DNA from: Palaemon carinicauda
Taxonomy: Eukaryota > Arthropoda > Malacostraca > Decapoda > Palaemonidae
Length of the DNA: 64,000 nucleotides
Assembly: GCF_036898095.1 (NCBI RefSeq)
Contig: NC_090731.1
Span: forward strand, 140,787,427-140,851,426
Direction: 5' to 3'
Under the pieces are notes generated by a model. The model searched no databases. It saw only the letters and a list, made by a program, of their open reading frames with translations, and had not been told where the DNA came from. Positions 19,780 to 30,802 of this stretch are shown here, in pieces (position 1 is the stretch's first letter; every line of letters begins with the position of its first letter). Both the position numbers and the translations under genes were made by a program.

Positions 19780-21390
19780 TCTATGAATGTTCTTCATTGA
19801 AGCTTGTAAGTCAGTCAACCATATTGTGACCTTTAGCGCTTTTTGGATAATTGGTAAAGTTTCTCCATTATGTAAAAGTGTGTGTGGTAGCTTTAGTCCA
19901 GCTGATTACCGCCCAATTTCCATAACTCCCATATTATCTAAAGATTTTGTACGTCTTTGGAAAAACGTCCAATTAAGTATGCTGAAGGTAATCATGTGTT
20001 CCTTAGTTTGCAATTTGACTTTTGAAGAGGCCTTGGAACATATGATGCCCTTTTTACAATTTCCAATGCAGTACAGAAATCCCTTGATTGCAGTCAGGAA
20101 GTTTGTATGATTGTCCTTGATTTTAATGCTCTTTGTGACCATGTTAATTATGAGGCCCTTGTTTTCAAACTCAGACAGTTGGGAATAGTTGGGTCTTTAC
20201 TTAGCATCATCATTAAATTTTTTAGTTATTAATTGCAAAGAGTTGTTGTTGATGGGCAGCATAGCAAGTATTGGAATGTGATAGTGATATTTGGTGTTCC
20301 TCAGGGTAGTGCTCTTGGCCCATTGCCTTTCATACTATATACACAATGTGGTTTAGCCTAGACGACAAACTTGTTGCACATGCAGATGATGCTACCCTCT
20401 TTGCTTCAATTCCATCTCATGAATGTAGATCTGAATCCCTTGGTAGAGATCTAGGTAAACTTATTTTCTGGTTTAAATTATAGGACATGAAGTTGAAGCC
20501 TAACAAAACTCAAAGTTTGATTGTGTGTAGGTCGAGGACAGTGGCTCCTCAACATCCAGCTCTCAGCATTGATATGTTTCTTTAACTCTATAAGACTCCT
20601 AAAATTTTGCGAGAGTCTTGATAAATTTACTTTTGTGAAACATTCAATCTATTTCTTCTTCAATTGCGCAAAAAATTGGCTTATTGAGAAAGTCTTTTAA
20701 GATTTTGTGTGATCAATCTATTCTGAAAGTTTTAATTCTTTCCTTTTGCTTTTTTTCGACTATTGTTCTCCTGTCTGGTCTTCAGTTGCTGAATCTCATC
20801 TTAATTTGTTGGACAAGGGCATCGGGTCTATTGAATTTCTTATTTACGATCTAGATATTAATCCTTGACACCGTTGTTCAATTAGTTCCTTATGCATGTT
20901 GCATTAGATATTTTTATAATTCTGACCATCATTTGCATTCAGATCTTCCTAGACAGTGCCATCCTTCTGGTAATACTAGGTATGCTGTTAATTCTAATAT
21001 TCAGACCTCCATCATAAGGCTCAATACTACATGGTATTCTAGAAGTTTTATTCCATCTATGACCAAGTTATGGAATGATCTTCCTAATTAGTCAGTTGAA
21101 TTGATGAAACTTTAAAAGATCTAACTTGTAGTGAATGTTTTCACATTGAACAGACTGACATAAATCTCTCTATAGTTTATACTGCACATGAAAGATCTAT
21201 TTCAATTTTGATACTGCTCTTAAAATATTTTATAGTGTTCATTACTTATCTTGTAGTTCTTTTATTTCTTTATTTCCTTTCCCCACTGGGCAATTTTTCC
21301 TTGTTGGAGCCCTTGGGCTTACAGCATCTTGCTTTTCCAACTGTGGTTGTAGCTTAGCTCGTTATAATAATAATAATATTATATTAATAA
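19780..21390 (+). mobile_element. LINE family A (jockey-like) RT fragment, sense, decayed
   Basis: Starts within the linker before RT (KVSPLCKSVCGSFSPADYRP, about 19860-19920) and runs through the RT palm to a TTATAATAATAATAATATTA tail. Readable pieces in different frames: SLDNM/ALVFKLRQLG near 20160, VFGVPQGSALGPLPFILYT (about 20290-20340), the catalytic region HADDAT near 20380, MKLKPNKTQSLIV near 20490, and the C-terminal SFIPSMTKLWNDLPN near 21040-21090. The tail segment before the end contains ACTGGGCAATTTTTCCTTGT. There are several frameshifts and in-frame stops, and the 5' half is missing. Confidence 0.8.
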
Positions 21391-21635
21391 TAATGCACAT
21401 GACTTTATACTTATTAACGTGCTAAGGATACTAATTATGTTTCATGGTTTCCAACTTCAGTATGATAAATCAAATCCGGCCTTTTGGAAATACAATTATC
21501 CACATATGTGTGGATAGTACATCGTAGAATTTGGTGTTTTATGTTGCTTTTCATTCAAGGAACATACTTGAGCATGCAACAACCCAAATACATATGTTCC
21601 ATTCAATCGGTTTTGCATTTTTATTCGTGATACCC
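21391..21635. other. Flank between LINE A copy and LTR element
   Basis: Nothing recognised. The last bases before the LTR are ACCC; the bases after the distal LTR are CCCC, a weak hint of a 4-bp target duplication. Confidence 0.35.
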
Positions 21636-22320
21636 TGTCAAGTTAGACAATTTAAATTAAAAACAAAGTTCAAGAAATGGGATAAGACAGAGACTAATCT
21701 GCACTTCAAACTTCTTGTATTTAAATGAAAAATTTACAAGTTTTTCATGAGCACTTCATATATCTAAGTTAATAAAATTCTGGAAAGCATCTTTAATATC
21801 AAAGTAATAAGTGCTCTTACATTAACAACATTTCATCATACTTTTCTTGGGCGAGGAGACGAAGTCTATCTGAATGGTTTTCACACTAACTTTCTACTTA
21901 AAGACAAAGTATAATTTTACACAAAGCTCTTATCTTTGAGTTCTTGAACAACGGAGCGACACGAGCCCTTTACTCTGACCATGGCTCTATCCCGACTGGC
22001 GATTAGACGTGGCACACTGTAAGACGTGGTTATGGCGTCCGTGGGAAGGTGCCACCTGTCCTAGGGGTGTCGAGGTAGTAGCCCGTTCTGTTACCACCCG
22101 GATGTTCATCCGGATGCCCTTCGTCTCCTTGCTGTAGCTTTCCCACACAATCTGTAAGAACAATGAGGTGACAACAAAAAGCCCTTTGTCAACAGATTGA
22201 GACGGCAACAGAATGCTGTCGCCTGTGGAAGCTGAGGCAGCATGCATTCCCAGGCGAACCAGCAGGCAGAGGTCGTTTACATGACCCCAAACAGGGGTTT
22301 CAAGTAGTGACTATGTGACA
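21636..22320 (-). repeat. 3' LTR of the env-bearing element
   Basis: Left copy, 685 bp, bounded by TGTCAAG and GTGACA, aligning along its length with 30803-31500. Reverse-strand frames here (for example 21987-22247) are shadows shared by both LTRs. Confidence 0.88.
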
Positions 22321-22335
22321 AATCCCCCCCCTACC
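22321..22335 (-). promoter_or_regulatory. Polypurine tract of the env-bearing element
   Basis: On the reverse strand GGTAGGGGGGGGATT lies directly before the LTR start TGTCAC, the expected place for plus-strand priming. Confidence 0.75.
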
Positions 22336-22465
22336 AAGTTACAGTTACTCCTGGAACTGTGGTAGGCTAAAAAAAAAACAATCCCATCAAAGTTTACTTT
22401 AAACTCAAACCCCAACATTACTATTCTGCTGCAGTTTGCTTTGGGTGCACAAAACCTCAACTTCT

Positions 22466-22466
<1 letters not shown>

Positions 22467-22519
<53 letters not shown>
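22467..22519. repeat. A(53) homopolymer
   Basis: An uninterrupted run of about 53 A on the + strand, inside the LTR element between env and the polypurine tract. There is no retrogene upstream that would explain it as a poly(A) tail. The length may be affected by assembly error. Confidence 0.9.
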
Positions 22520-22521
<2 letters not shown>

Positions 22522-23399
22522 CAAATAGCAACAAACTACAAAGTCTGAACAAAGAAAGTTCACATATCTCATTACAGTAGTTGTGCTTTTAATCATGAGT
22601 AAAATAGGAACTATAACCATATGAATACACAAGACATATAATGTGATTAACTGAAAACTAAAAACAAAACTCAACAAGTTTATATACTCAAAAAAAAAAA
22701 AATGTTAACTCTGAAAGCCAATACATGAGTAAATATGAGCAAATATGAGTAAATATGAGCAAATATGAGCAACCAAATTACTGAAAAAGGTTACATAGGT
22801 ATAAAGCAAAAACATTATGGTAAGTTATTCTGAAGAAAAATGTATATTTTGACAACTATAGGCAAGCAAAAACTGAGAACCAAAATATCCACCTTAGCAA
22901 CTGAAATCCGAAACTTCCTTGAGTAAAACAAATCATACAAAAAAAAAAAAGTACTCAACTATGGATTTTAATCCTCAAGCTTGCTTAAGCGACAACTTTG
23001 CTTTTGCTAATCTCAGATCACAGTGGAGGCGTTACATATCTTGGTCTCACTCTCCGGCCTGGATTCTGTAATTAGAAACATGGTATAATAACAGTTGACA
23101 AAAAATCACAGTACATAAAAACAAACCATTTCCTATGGAAAAGAAAAATATATAGATCCACAGAGACATCATAAGCAAAAAGAGACATACATTTTAGGTA
23201 CAGGATGGCCATCTCATATGAAAAGAAAAATTATCATAAATGTTATCAATCATAATATTCTCATATAGCTATATCACACTAGCAAAGTGTTTACAAACCA
23301 AAGTAATAGTACATAAAAACAAAAAACATCTGTGCGCACACTAAACCTACAGGCAACGCCAGCTGGGTCGTTACATCTTCACACCGTGCCTTACACCTT
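22520..23399 (-). other. LTR element region between env and polypurine tract
   Basis: No gene recognised. A short TGAGTAAATATGAGCAAATA-type run repeats at about 22728-22770. Probably element 3' untranslated sequence. Confidence 0.4.
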
Positions 23400-25230
23400 A
23401 GGGGTCATTTGGACACACCGGAACCCCACCCTGTGTAGGAATGTTCCCTCGACCTTCGATGGCGTGAGACACCTGGCAGGCGGTCCTCCTTGGAACTTGT
23501 GTTTCTAAGGCCAAAGTTTCTCTTACCGGCAGAGGATCTGTTAGCATGACTGTTCTGACCCCCTCTGCCCTCCGCCATCGGAGACAGGCAGGACCACATA
23601 CTATTGGCCTACAACATATACCCAGTCCAATCAGGACGGCAAGAAACAACACATATTAGCTAAATAAAAGCCTGCACTTAAAGTCCTATGTGATGTTTTT
23701 AAATTCACGAACTGGTCATAGAAAGGGAGGTGATCTAAGGACATGGTTCCGAGTCGATCAGATTAAGGTGAACTAACACGTGAGACACATTCACACCTGG
23801 CAAGATGACAGAAGCATTCAACACAGAAGTGTCCCTAAATTTCACTCGTTCACTCTTCCGTCTTTTTTGACCAGGTAGACGATACCCGTCCCCTTGAACA
23901 GAACACCCGTCCTGATGTGTCAAGACAGTGACTCCTTGGGTCAACACTTTAACCTCATTCCCTGAGTCGCACATCTCCTTGCATTTTGATTCTTGTCTCA
24001 CAGACACAATCCAACGATGTCCTAAATTAACTATTTCCCTTTCAAAATCAGCCTTTACCTCGAACCTACAACTATGCAAAAAGCTAGGCTCTTCCTGGTA
24101 CACATCAAACAAACAAACACGCGCGGCAGGCGTAAAAAGTGCATACACAGGTTCACACAACACATGTGCTTTCCTTATCTTACACCTATCTAAATTAGTC
24201 AAAGTCACAGCCCAAGTGTCCCTATGGTTCACAGCAAAATATGGCAGATCAACCGATACCCGAGTTGTGAATTCCTCTATTTCATTCTGTGTCCGCATCG
24301 ACTTTATTTCATACAAACGAAAATCTGAATCCTCATTCTTAAGAGGTATTTCTACGGAAAAATAAAACTTGCCCTTTAACTTGGTAACAGTCACGGATGA
24401 CATTCGATAGAACTCCGCTAAATTATTCTCTACAGGAGGAATAAACATTGGCACTGCCTCATGAATTTTCTTAATTATTCTAAGAAATTCCCGGGGGCTA
24501 AGATGTCATATGTGATTTCCCCCGTGGTTGCCACTTGTTGAATCTGGCTTGCCACGTTTCCTAAGTGTAGAGTTAGCTCACTAGCTACAAAAGCTAATTG
24601 TGTAGTGCTTTCTACACAAATCACATCTCTTTGGACTTGTTCTAATTTCTCCCTGAATCGTTAATCCTCTTCTCTAATACGCTTAGTACCTCCTGTCCTT
24701 TAGCTACAGCCATAAAAACTGTCTTCAGTTTCTCATCTACAATATGGGTATGAGATATTACTTTATTTATCCTGACGTGTGTATTTTTTCTTCCTTGGTC
24801 AAGGCGGTCTCTAACTGATCGAGTTCCGACTGGGTAATTAGCCCAGTCCAACCTCCAATCAATTCGCCAATCCATTTAAATGCACGTTTCTTTCTATCCC
24901 CCTTTGAAACCACGAAGTCTTCGAAGGTATCCAATGAGTTACTAAGGGCTCTTTTTACGTTATCAAGAATCGCTCTTAATTTAACCACAGCAACTTCTTC
25001 TCTAACCAGTTTCAGTTGATCCTCTAACTTGTTAATATGACCTATAATTGTAACTAGTAGACTCGCAACTTTTACGGGATCATAACTAATCAACAAAACA
25101 TGTACGTCAGACGTGAAAGACAACCTAAATCTCTCATCAAAAGACCACGCCTTTATGTACCCCCACTTCACTGTTCACACACACAAGCAGTTAGCAAACA
25201 CACTGCCGCAAAAAGTTGGACACTTCCCAT
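23400..25230 (-). pseudogene. Envelope-like glycoprotein gene, broken
   Basis: Reading on the reverse strand: a signal-peptide-like start (ATG at 25230, MGSVQLFAAVCLLTAC) stops after 20 codons; a second frame (25171-24767) holds a basic cleavage-like site RKKR followed by a hydrophobic Gly-rich stretch (AFKWIGELIGGWTG), as in the fusion proteins of errantiviruses and baculoviruses (F type). The following helical segment (24780-24650) is in another frame; a Cys-containing ectodomain occupies 24454-23735; a membrane-like segment (LFLAVLIGLGIC) appears near 23640-23610 in yet another frame. At least three frame breaks are present, so no intact product can be made from this copy. Homology is by pattern only. 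Confidence 0.65.
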
Positions 25231-27396
25231 GGCTAATTAGTTAATCTAAGCCTATCGCTAAATCCTGGCTAACTGACGCTAAGCCTAGGCTCACTGCCTT
25301 TTAAAGGGCGGTCGCCTCTCTCTCTGTGGCACCGTCATCAGAGCTATGAACTCTCCATGCCCAATCATCCAAATTCCAACCTGGGCAAACTGCTGACACA
25401 TTGCTCGCATCACAACAGGAAACAAGCTTTCTGGCAGAAATTTTCACAACAGAGACACAACCTACACACATCGCTTTCACAACAGCGACATTCCCATCTT
25501 GTGTTGTCTCATCTCTTTTGCGCAAACTCAAACTCTGCCAAACAAACAACAATCATCCCAGGATGCTCATTCATCCAAGCTGACCCTCATCACACAAACA
25601 AAGGACCTTGTGTTACCATCACAACATCACTACCCACTTCACACTTTACAGCCTTATGCCATGTAGGCCTGGGTCTTCCAATTCTTCCAGTGCCTTACGG
25701 AGCCCAATCAAACGTCTGACGAACCAATCTTTCTAGGGGAGTGCAACCACTCACCACAGAGAACTTATTCGAAACCAAAATTTCCTAACGCAACTAGGAA
25801 TAGGGAAAACCATCTCAATCAGATCTACGTTAAATCTCAAACAACAAAAAACACAAGGCGGAAAACGTAATTTTACGTTAAAAGTAAACGCCATAGAATT
25901 TCTTTAAAGTCAAAACTATCCCCAACTTACGTTAAACTTTATTCAGACCACGACAAACTCTTTATAACCTGTCACTGAGGTCAACAAAAAAACAATCTTA
26001 ATCAATTTCCAGAGAAAAAGAAAAAACCTCAAAGAAAAACTTTCTTGCTTCCCTACCCTTAAGGGACAACCATCAGCAAAAAAGAAAACAGTTCTCCCTC
26101 ATCTGTTCTCACAAGGAAACAACTGTCACTCAGCCATCTCCACTTTTTTTTTCATTCTGTGAACATACGCCGCTCTTGTGCGTGTGCAATCTCGCACTTT
26201 TCTCCCTCTCTCACTCAGCAGAAAAGGGGCTTGGGTAACGTTTTGACATTAGCCTCTTATTGGGTCTCTAAACGTACACAAAGCCACTAAGATACTAAGC
26301 TTTTTCTCGTGGATTCACCAAATCACTTAATTACAGTCAAATCCACTTTTTACGTTATATGTCGACACCAAAATCATATCCTTTTTTCTTTAACACAATC
26401 TGACATAAAACATGACTTTTACTTATCAGACATCAATTAACCAACGAAGGCAACGGTATGGCTACTCATTGTCACCTAATCCAAAATTTGTTTGGTTGAG
26501 ATGATTCCATGGATACTCAAAAATAAGGAATTAACCTAAGAACTTGTTACATGAATCAGAGTTTATTGCTTGACTAATCTTTTCTTCAAAACACCGGTTA
26601 ACCTATCCAGTCTTGCAACACTAGGCCTACTGTTATAACTAACGTGTCACCAATATCTGGTTTTACAATCATTCCGACCATTTACTTTATTTTATGCCAC
26701 AAACAAATGAAAATCTACGGCAACTTGTTCGCCATTTCTCAAAATTTTCACATTACTTATTTGTTCTCGCGAGTTAACTAGAACTGACAATCACATAAGA
26801 ACTCAAATTCTCGTCTCTATTATATCATGTTGTCAATTATTACCTAAAAACAATAATTTTTGTTTACTTGTCACGATTTTTCCAAAACACACAACCCTCT
26901 ACAGAGTTAGAAAACAAAGATTTAATTCTGACCTTTAAGCAAAAAGACATTACGTTACTTGTCAAAATCTTAGATTTCTTCTCAATACACACACACAAAA
27001 AAAAAAACTTATCCAAGATGGGCTCTTTAACAGTGGCTGTGACATCATAATGCTTGCTCAGGGGATTCACACATCATCACACTCGTTTCAATCATTTTCG
27101 CTCATAGCCGGCCTTTTAACACAACACATTCATGCTCCCTGCTAAATAATTTGACATCACTTTCTCAAAATAATCTGTTAACAATGCTCGGTGTCATCAA
27201 TCAGACCGAACACTTGACAAACAAATCACTTATGACACACTGTAACTAAATGAAACCTAAACTCAAAACTCTTAAATCTCCTACGTGGCATTACCAATTA
27301 CTTGACAACTGTTAACTGAACTCGCTTCTGTTACTACGTTAACAACTCGTCTTCATCAATTAGGATAATCTCAGACGAAAACTGACAAACAATAGC
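25231..27396 (-). other. LTR element interior without recognisable gag-pol
   Basis: Apart from the short LINE scrap at 25650-25745, I find no protease, RT, RNase H or integrase motif in either strand over this 2.2 kb, although pol should lie upstream of env. The text is AT-rich with many stops. Pol was deleted, or the copy is derived from a defective parent. Confidence 0.45.
25650..25745 (-). pseudogene. LINE RT C-terminal scrap
   Basis: On the reverse strand it reads PLERLVRQTFDWAP then GTGRIGRPRPTWHKAVKCEV, matching the C-terminal tail also found at 51164-51430. Only about 30 residues are preserved. Confidence 0.6.
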
Positions 27397-27796
27397 TTAA
27401 TGCCAGGCTGACACTTGCACGACTTTTTGCCACTAATTTGTCGTGGCAAGTCGTGACATTTTGTGGCAAGAACTAGAAAATAAAAAAAATAAAAAAAATT
27501 ACCTCAGAATCACAGCTCACCTGTCCACATTGACACGAACTGGCACGACGAGTTCATGCATAGTTTTAGCATAGTTTGCGCACTTCCCTCATCGTCCCGA
27601 CGAGTTCACGAACAGTTCGCGCATAGTTCACGCCGCGTTCACGAAATTTTGTCGTGACCAAAATTTTGAACATTTCAAAATTCTCGTCACGACATGCCAC
27701 GATGTCACGACAGGTTCACGACGAGTTTACGCCAGTTCACGACTCGAGTCGTGATAATGCGTGCCACAAATTCGTGCAAGTGTCAGGGTACCTTAA
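27397..27796. mobile_element. MITE with TTAA flanks and 15-bp terminal inverted repeats
   Basis: TTAA at 27397-27400 and 27793-27796 borders a 392-bp element. CTGACACTTGCACGA near the left end is matched exactly in reverse complement near the right end, and the arms stay similar further in (TTTTGCCAC versus TTTGTGGCAC). The interior is built of short TCGTGNC/GNCACGA words and holds a perfect 16-bp palindrome CACGACTCGAGTCGTG. There is no coding capacity. TTAA targets are typical of piggyBac and some other superfamilies, but the termini do not clearly assign it. The 79-codon frame over it is an artefact. Confidence 0.7.
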
Positions 27797-29079
27797 CTCT
27801 TTCTTTTAAAACATTTCATAATGATCTAAGTATGCTATTGATCGACAATACGGAATATGACGTAAGAACAAATATTGTGACACAAATTTCCAAAATTACC
27901 AATGTACTTAACCTACATCTTTTTTCTCCATAATTTTTATTAAGTACACACTCAAATGGGACAGCACAAAGAACTTCACAACTTACGTCTTAACTCTGAA
28001 CTTACATACGTTTTACATATCATCTCTGGAATCAAACATCTTGTTATTGTTAACACAAAGTTATCTCAACATGTGACTTTATTTCTTTTCCAAAAATCAC
28101 ATTTAACGTCTTTGACCACAAAAGTCTCAAAAAAAAAAAAAAAAAAAAACTTGAAATACTATAAGTCAAAGAAACTATGCAATGAAAACTTATACTTCAT
28201 ACAGCATAAAGAACAATTTCTCATTTAACCACACAGCAACAAAACCAATCTGATTTTCTTCTTTTGTGAACAGAAAAGTTAATCTTTACTCGAAGCTTTA
28301 ACACTGAAAACATTTTACTTGACTAGTTACTTTCTTCAATCAAAACTAGTGTTCTTTCATCCAACTTTAACATTATGTAAGGAAAACGGGATGATAGCTT
28401 CGTTACTCTACACACTTTTTACAAAATCTCAAAACATATTAGTTAACCATAAAACTACAGATTTTGTACCATGTTACTTAACTTCTGTGGGGGATTGATT
28501 GCTGTGGGTTGCCTTCGGTCCCTCGTCCTACAGTTCCTGTCTGGGACCTCTTCCACTTTTCGGAATTGTCCTCGACCTTGGTGGGCGTGCCATTTCTACC
28601 AATACGCTCGCTGTCGCTGTTTGGACGACAAAATCCTCTTTGGCAGGGATAATCAAACACACTCCAACTGCTATTGACAGGGTCCTGGATCGCCATTTCA
28701 GATGGCGATTTTCGATACTGTTGCTCCCGCGACGGGAAACGGAATACGGCGACGATTTTAGACGTACGTGAGGGGGTACCGTCTTCTCCTCCAACAGGAA
28801 CATTGCCGTGTCATCCTCTCTTGGCCGCCGTCTATTTCGGCCCTCTCGACTCGATGTAAGGGCGCTAAGGTCTCCTCCCCACAGGTCCTCCGTGGGTGGC
28901 TGATCCACATAACTCCTAGTTGCTTCCTACCGTACGGGAACAAAGTTACTGGCGGTACTTCGGCCTAATCTCCGTTATAGGTATCTTCTCAGATGTGCCC
29001 ACGACCTGGGTTCCACGAATTCGAGATCTTTCCTCATCTTCCTATGGGCATTTCTTCGAATTATCCGTTTCGCCAAGAT
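27797..29079. other. LTR element interior, partly GC-rich, nothing firmly recognised
   Basis: 27797-28460 is AT-rich with a short A-run near 28130. 28470-29000 is richer in GC with overlapping open frames on both strands (the longest, reverse strand 28528-28908, is Arg/Ser-rich), none with a domain I know. An 8-bp perfect inverted repeat ATCGCCAT/ATGGCGAT lies at about 28688-28708. This could be element 5' leader or gag residue, or the decayed front of the LINE that follows. Confidence 0.35.
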
Positions 29080-30645
29080 GATTTTTTGATGATTGGTCCA
29101 ACATTGCTCCGACGTCGCTGCTTCCAAAGAACTCAGAAATGTTTCGTATTGGCTGTATTGTCCATCTGCTCCGGCCCGGGGTTCGAACCCATCTAGTGAA
29201 GGGCTGTTTTGGTATTCTCCCCGCTGTATTGGTCTCTCTGTGCCCATCGATGTTCCACTGTGTGCCTATCCCAAGTCTCCTTGTTGATGCTGGAGAGTTA
29301 CCTCTAGACCTCTACCGAATGTCTTCCATTATTCGGTATTGGTTTAGATTGTAAAGACTCCCTAACTCTCTAGCTTTTCAGACTGCAAGCCTTGTAAGAC
29401 ACGCATCATACTTTGAGTTGCACCCAAAATCTCCTCAACCTTATGGCTTTCGGGTGAAACGATTATTAAATAGTCTGGATATAATTAGAAGTAAGGTACT
29501 TCCATTCAAGGTATCATCAATGCCTCCATGGAAATTACCAGAGATATCTTTTTGTAAATATTTTATTGGAGATAAGAAGAATATGTCAGACCTAGAAGCC
29601 AGGTCTCTTTTTAATGAATATGTTAAAGAACATAGAGGATCAACTTTTATCTATACTGATGGCTTCCAAATCTGATGCTGGCGCTGGCGTTGGATTTGGA
29701 GTACATAGTAATGGTTTTAATTGTAGAGGTGCACTACCTCTGACCGCTTCCATATTTACTGCCGAACTGTATGGCATATTAACCGCTATTGAGAAAATAG
29801 CGTTGGAGAAGGAGGGTAATTTTACAATTTTTAGTGATGCAAGGAGTGTCCTTCAAGATATAGAAGTTTTTAATTCTAATAACCCTCTAGTTTTAAAGAT
29901 TTTAGAATGGCTTTTTATTATTGGACGGAGAGGTATAACAGTTCGATTTTGTTGGGTTCCAGCACATGTAGGTGTGTCTGGGAATGAGAAGGCAGATTCA
30001 CTGGCTAAGAAGGCTGCATCCGAGCTGCTGCCAAGAAGGTATCCCATTCCCTGTAATGATTTCTTACCTGACATCAAGAAATTGGTTTGCAATAAATGGC
30101 AACAGCAATGGGATAGCCTAGATGGAAATAAAATGCGAGAGGTAACAAATGTCACATCTCCTTGGAGGTATAATATGATGCCCCGAAAATGGGAGACGTC
30201 TCTTTGTCGTTTCCATATTGGTCCCACTCGGTTGACACACAAGTTTCTGCTGAAGGGCCAACACCAACCGTATTGTGACGACTGTTTAGTACCTCTAACA
30301 GTGAGGCATTTGTTGACCGAATGCCCCAATTATAACAACTTAAGGAATAGATATTTGTTTGAGGCTCGAGGTGAGGGTGGCAGGTTCATCCTTGCCAAGA
30401 TTCTTGGAAATGATGTGTCCTACTATGCAAGTGGCATTTTTAGATTTATTTCAGAAGCAGGTCTCCTGAAAACTATTTAACTTTTATGACATTCAACTTT
30501 TATGATTTTAATTGAATACTCTTTTATTTTTTATTTAAATTTATTTTTTATTTTTGTATGCATAAATTAAATGGTACCGGCGTCAATGACCTTAGATGTC
30601 AGGATGCCTGAAAACTTTAAATCAATCAATCAATCCATTGTGTAC
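29080..30645 (+). mobile_element. I-like LINE, 3' portion with RNase H, inserted in the LTR element
   Basis: A 5'-truncated element. The RT C-terminal part is readable near 29120-29355 (SLLVDAGELPLDLYRMSSII). RNase H follows in two frames: 29418-29675 up to IYTDG, then 29675-30480. Catalytic signatures: TDG at about 29655-29663, AELYGI, FSDARSVL and GNEKADSLAKKA. A terminal Cys/His finger reads YCDDCLVPLTVRHLLTEC. An extra base in GATGGCTTCC, compared with the expected reading, breaks the frame exactly at the first catalytic motif. The 3' end is GGCGTCAATGACCTTAGATG at 30579 and an (ATCA)n tail at about 30622-30640. RNase H plus this tail is typical of I-group elements. Confidence 0.85.
29676..30480 (+). 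pseudogene. RNase H and C-terminal zinc finger of the I-like LINE
   Basis: About 268 codons remain open after the frameshift at about 29664. The domain has WVPAHVGVSGNEKAD, diagnostic of the RNase H C-terminal active-site Asp. Three of four acidic residues are in this frame; the first (TDG) is left in the upstream frame, so no active enzyme is predicted from this copy. Confidence 0.85.
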
Positions 30646-30777
30646 AGGTTCTCCTTGTGTCCTTACGAAATGCCGTAAGCCTCTGACAGTTTCGTCGACC
30701 TCAATGTACAAATCTTCAAGTCCCTGCACACTCATGTTGTAATTTATTTATTTTTTTTTCACTAAATCGTTGAAATT

Positions 30778-30797
30778 ATCCCACCGCAAAGCCACCA
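30778..30797 (-). promoter_or_regulatory. Primer-binding site of the env-bearing LTR element
   Basis: The + strand reads ATCCCACCGCAAAGCCACCA, like a tRNA 3' end with CCA, five bases from the LTR. The ends resemble tRNA-Leu (AATCCCACCGC...GCCACCA) with a few changes in the middle, so leucine tRNA is the best guess. Confidence 0.6.
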
Positions 30798-30802
30798 AAA
30801 TT

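Noticed and set aside
28478..28908. Overlapping Arg/Ser-rich frames as a gag gene of the LTR element
   Set aside because: No zinc knuckle or capsid motif, frames on both strands are equally long, and the region is merely GC-rich.
29170..29200. GGGGTTCGAACCC resembling a tRNA B box
   Set aside because: No matching A box or cloverleaf around it, and it lies in LINE RT sequence.
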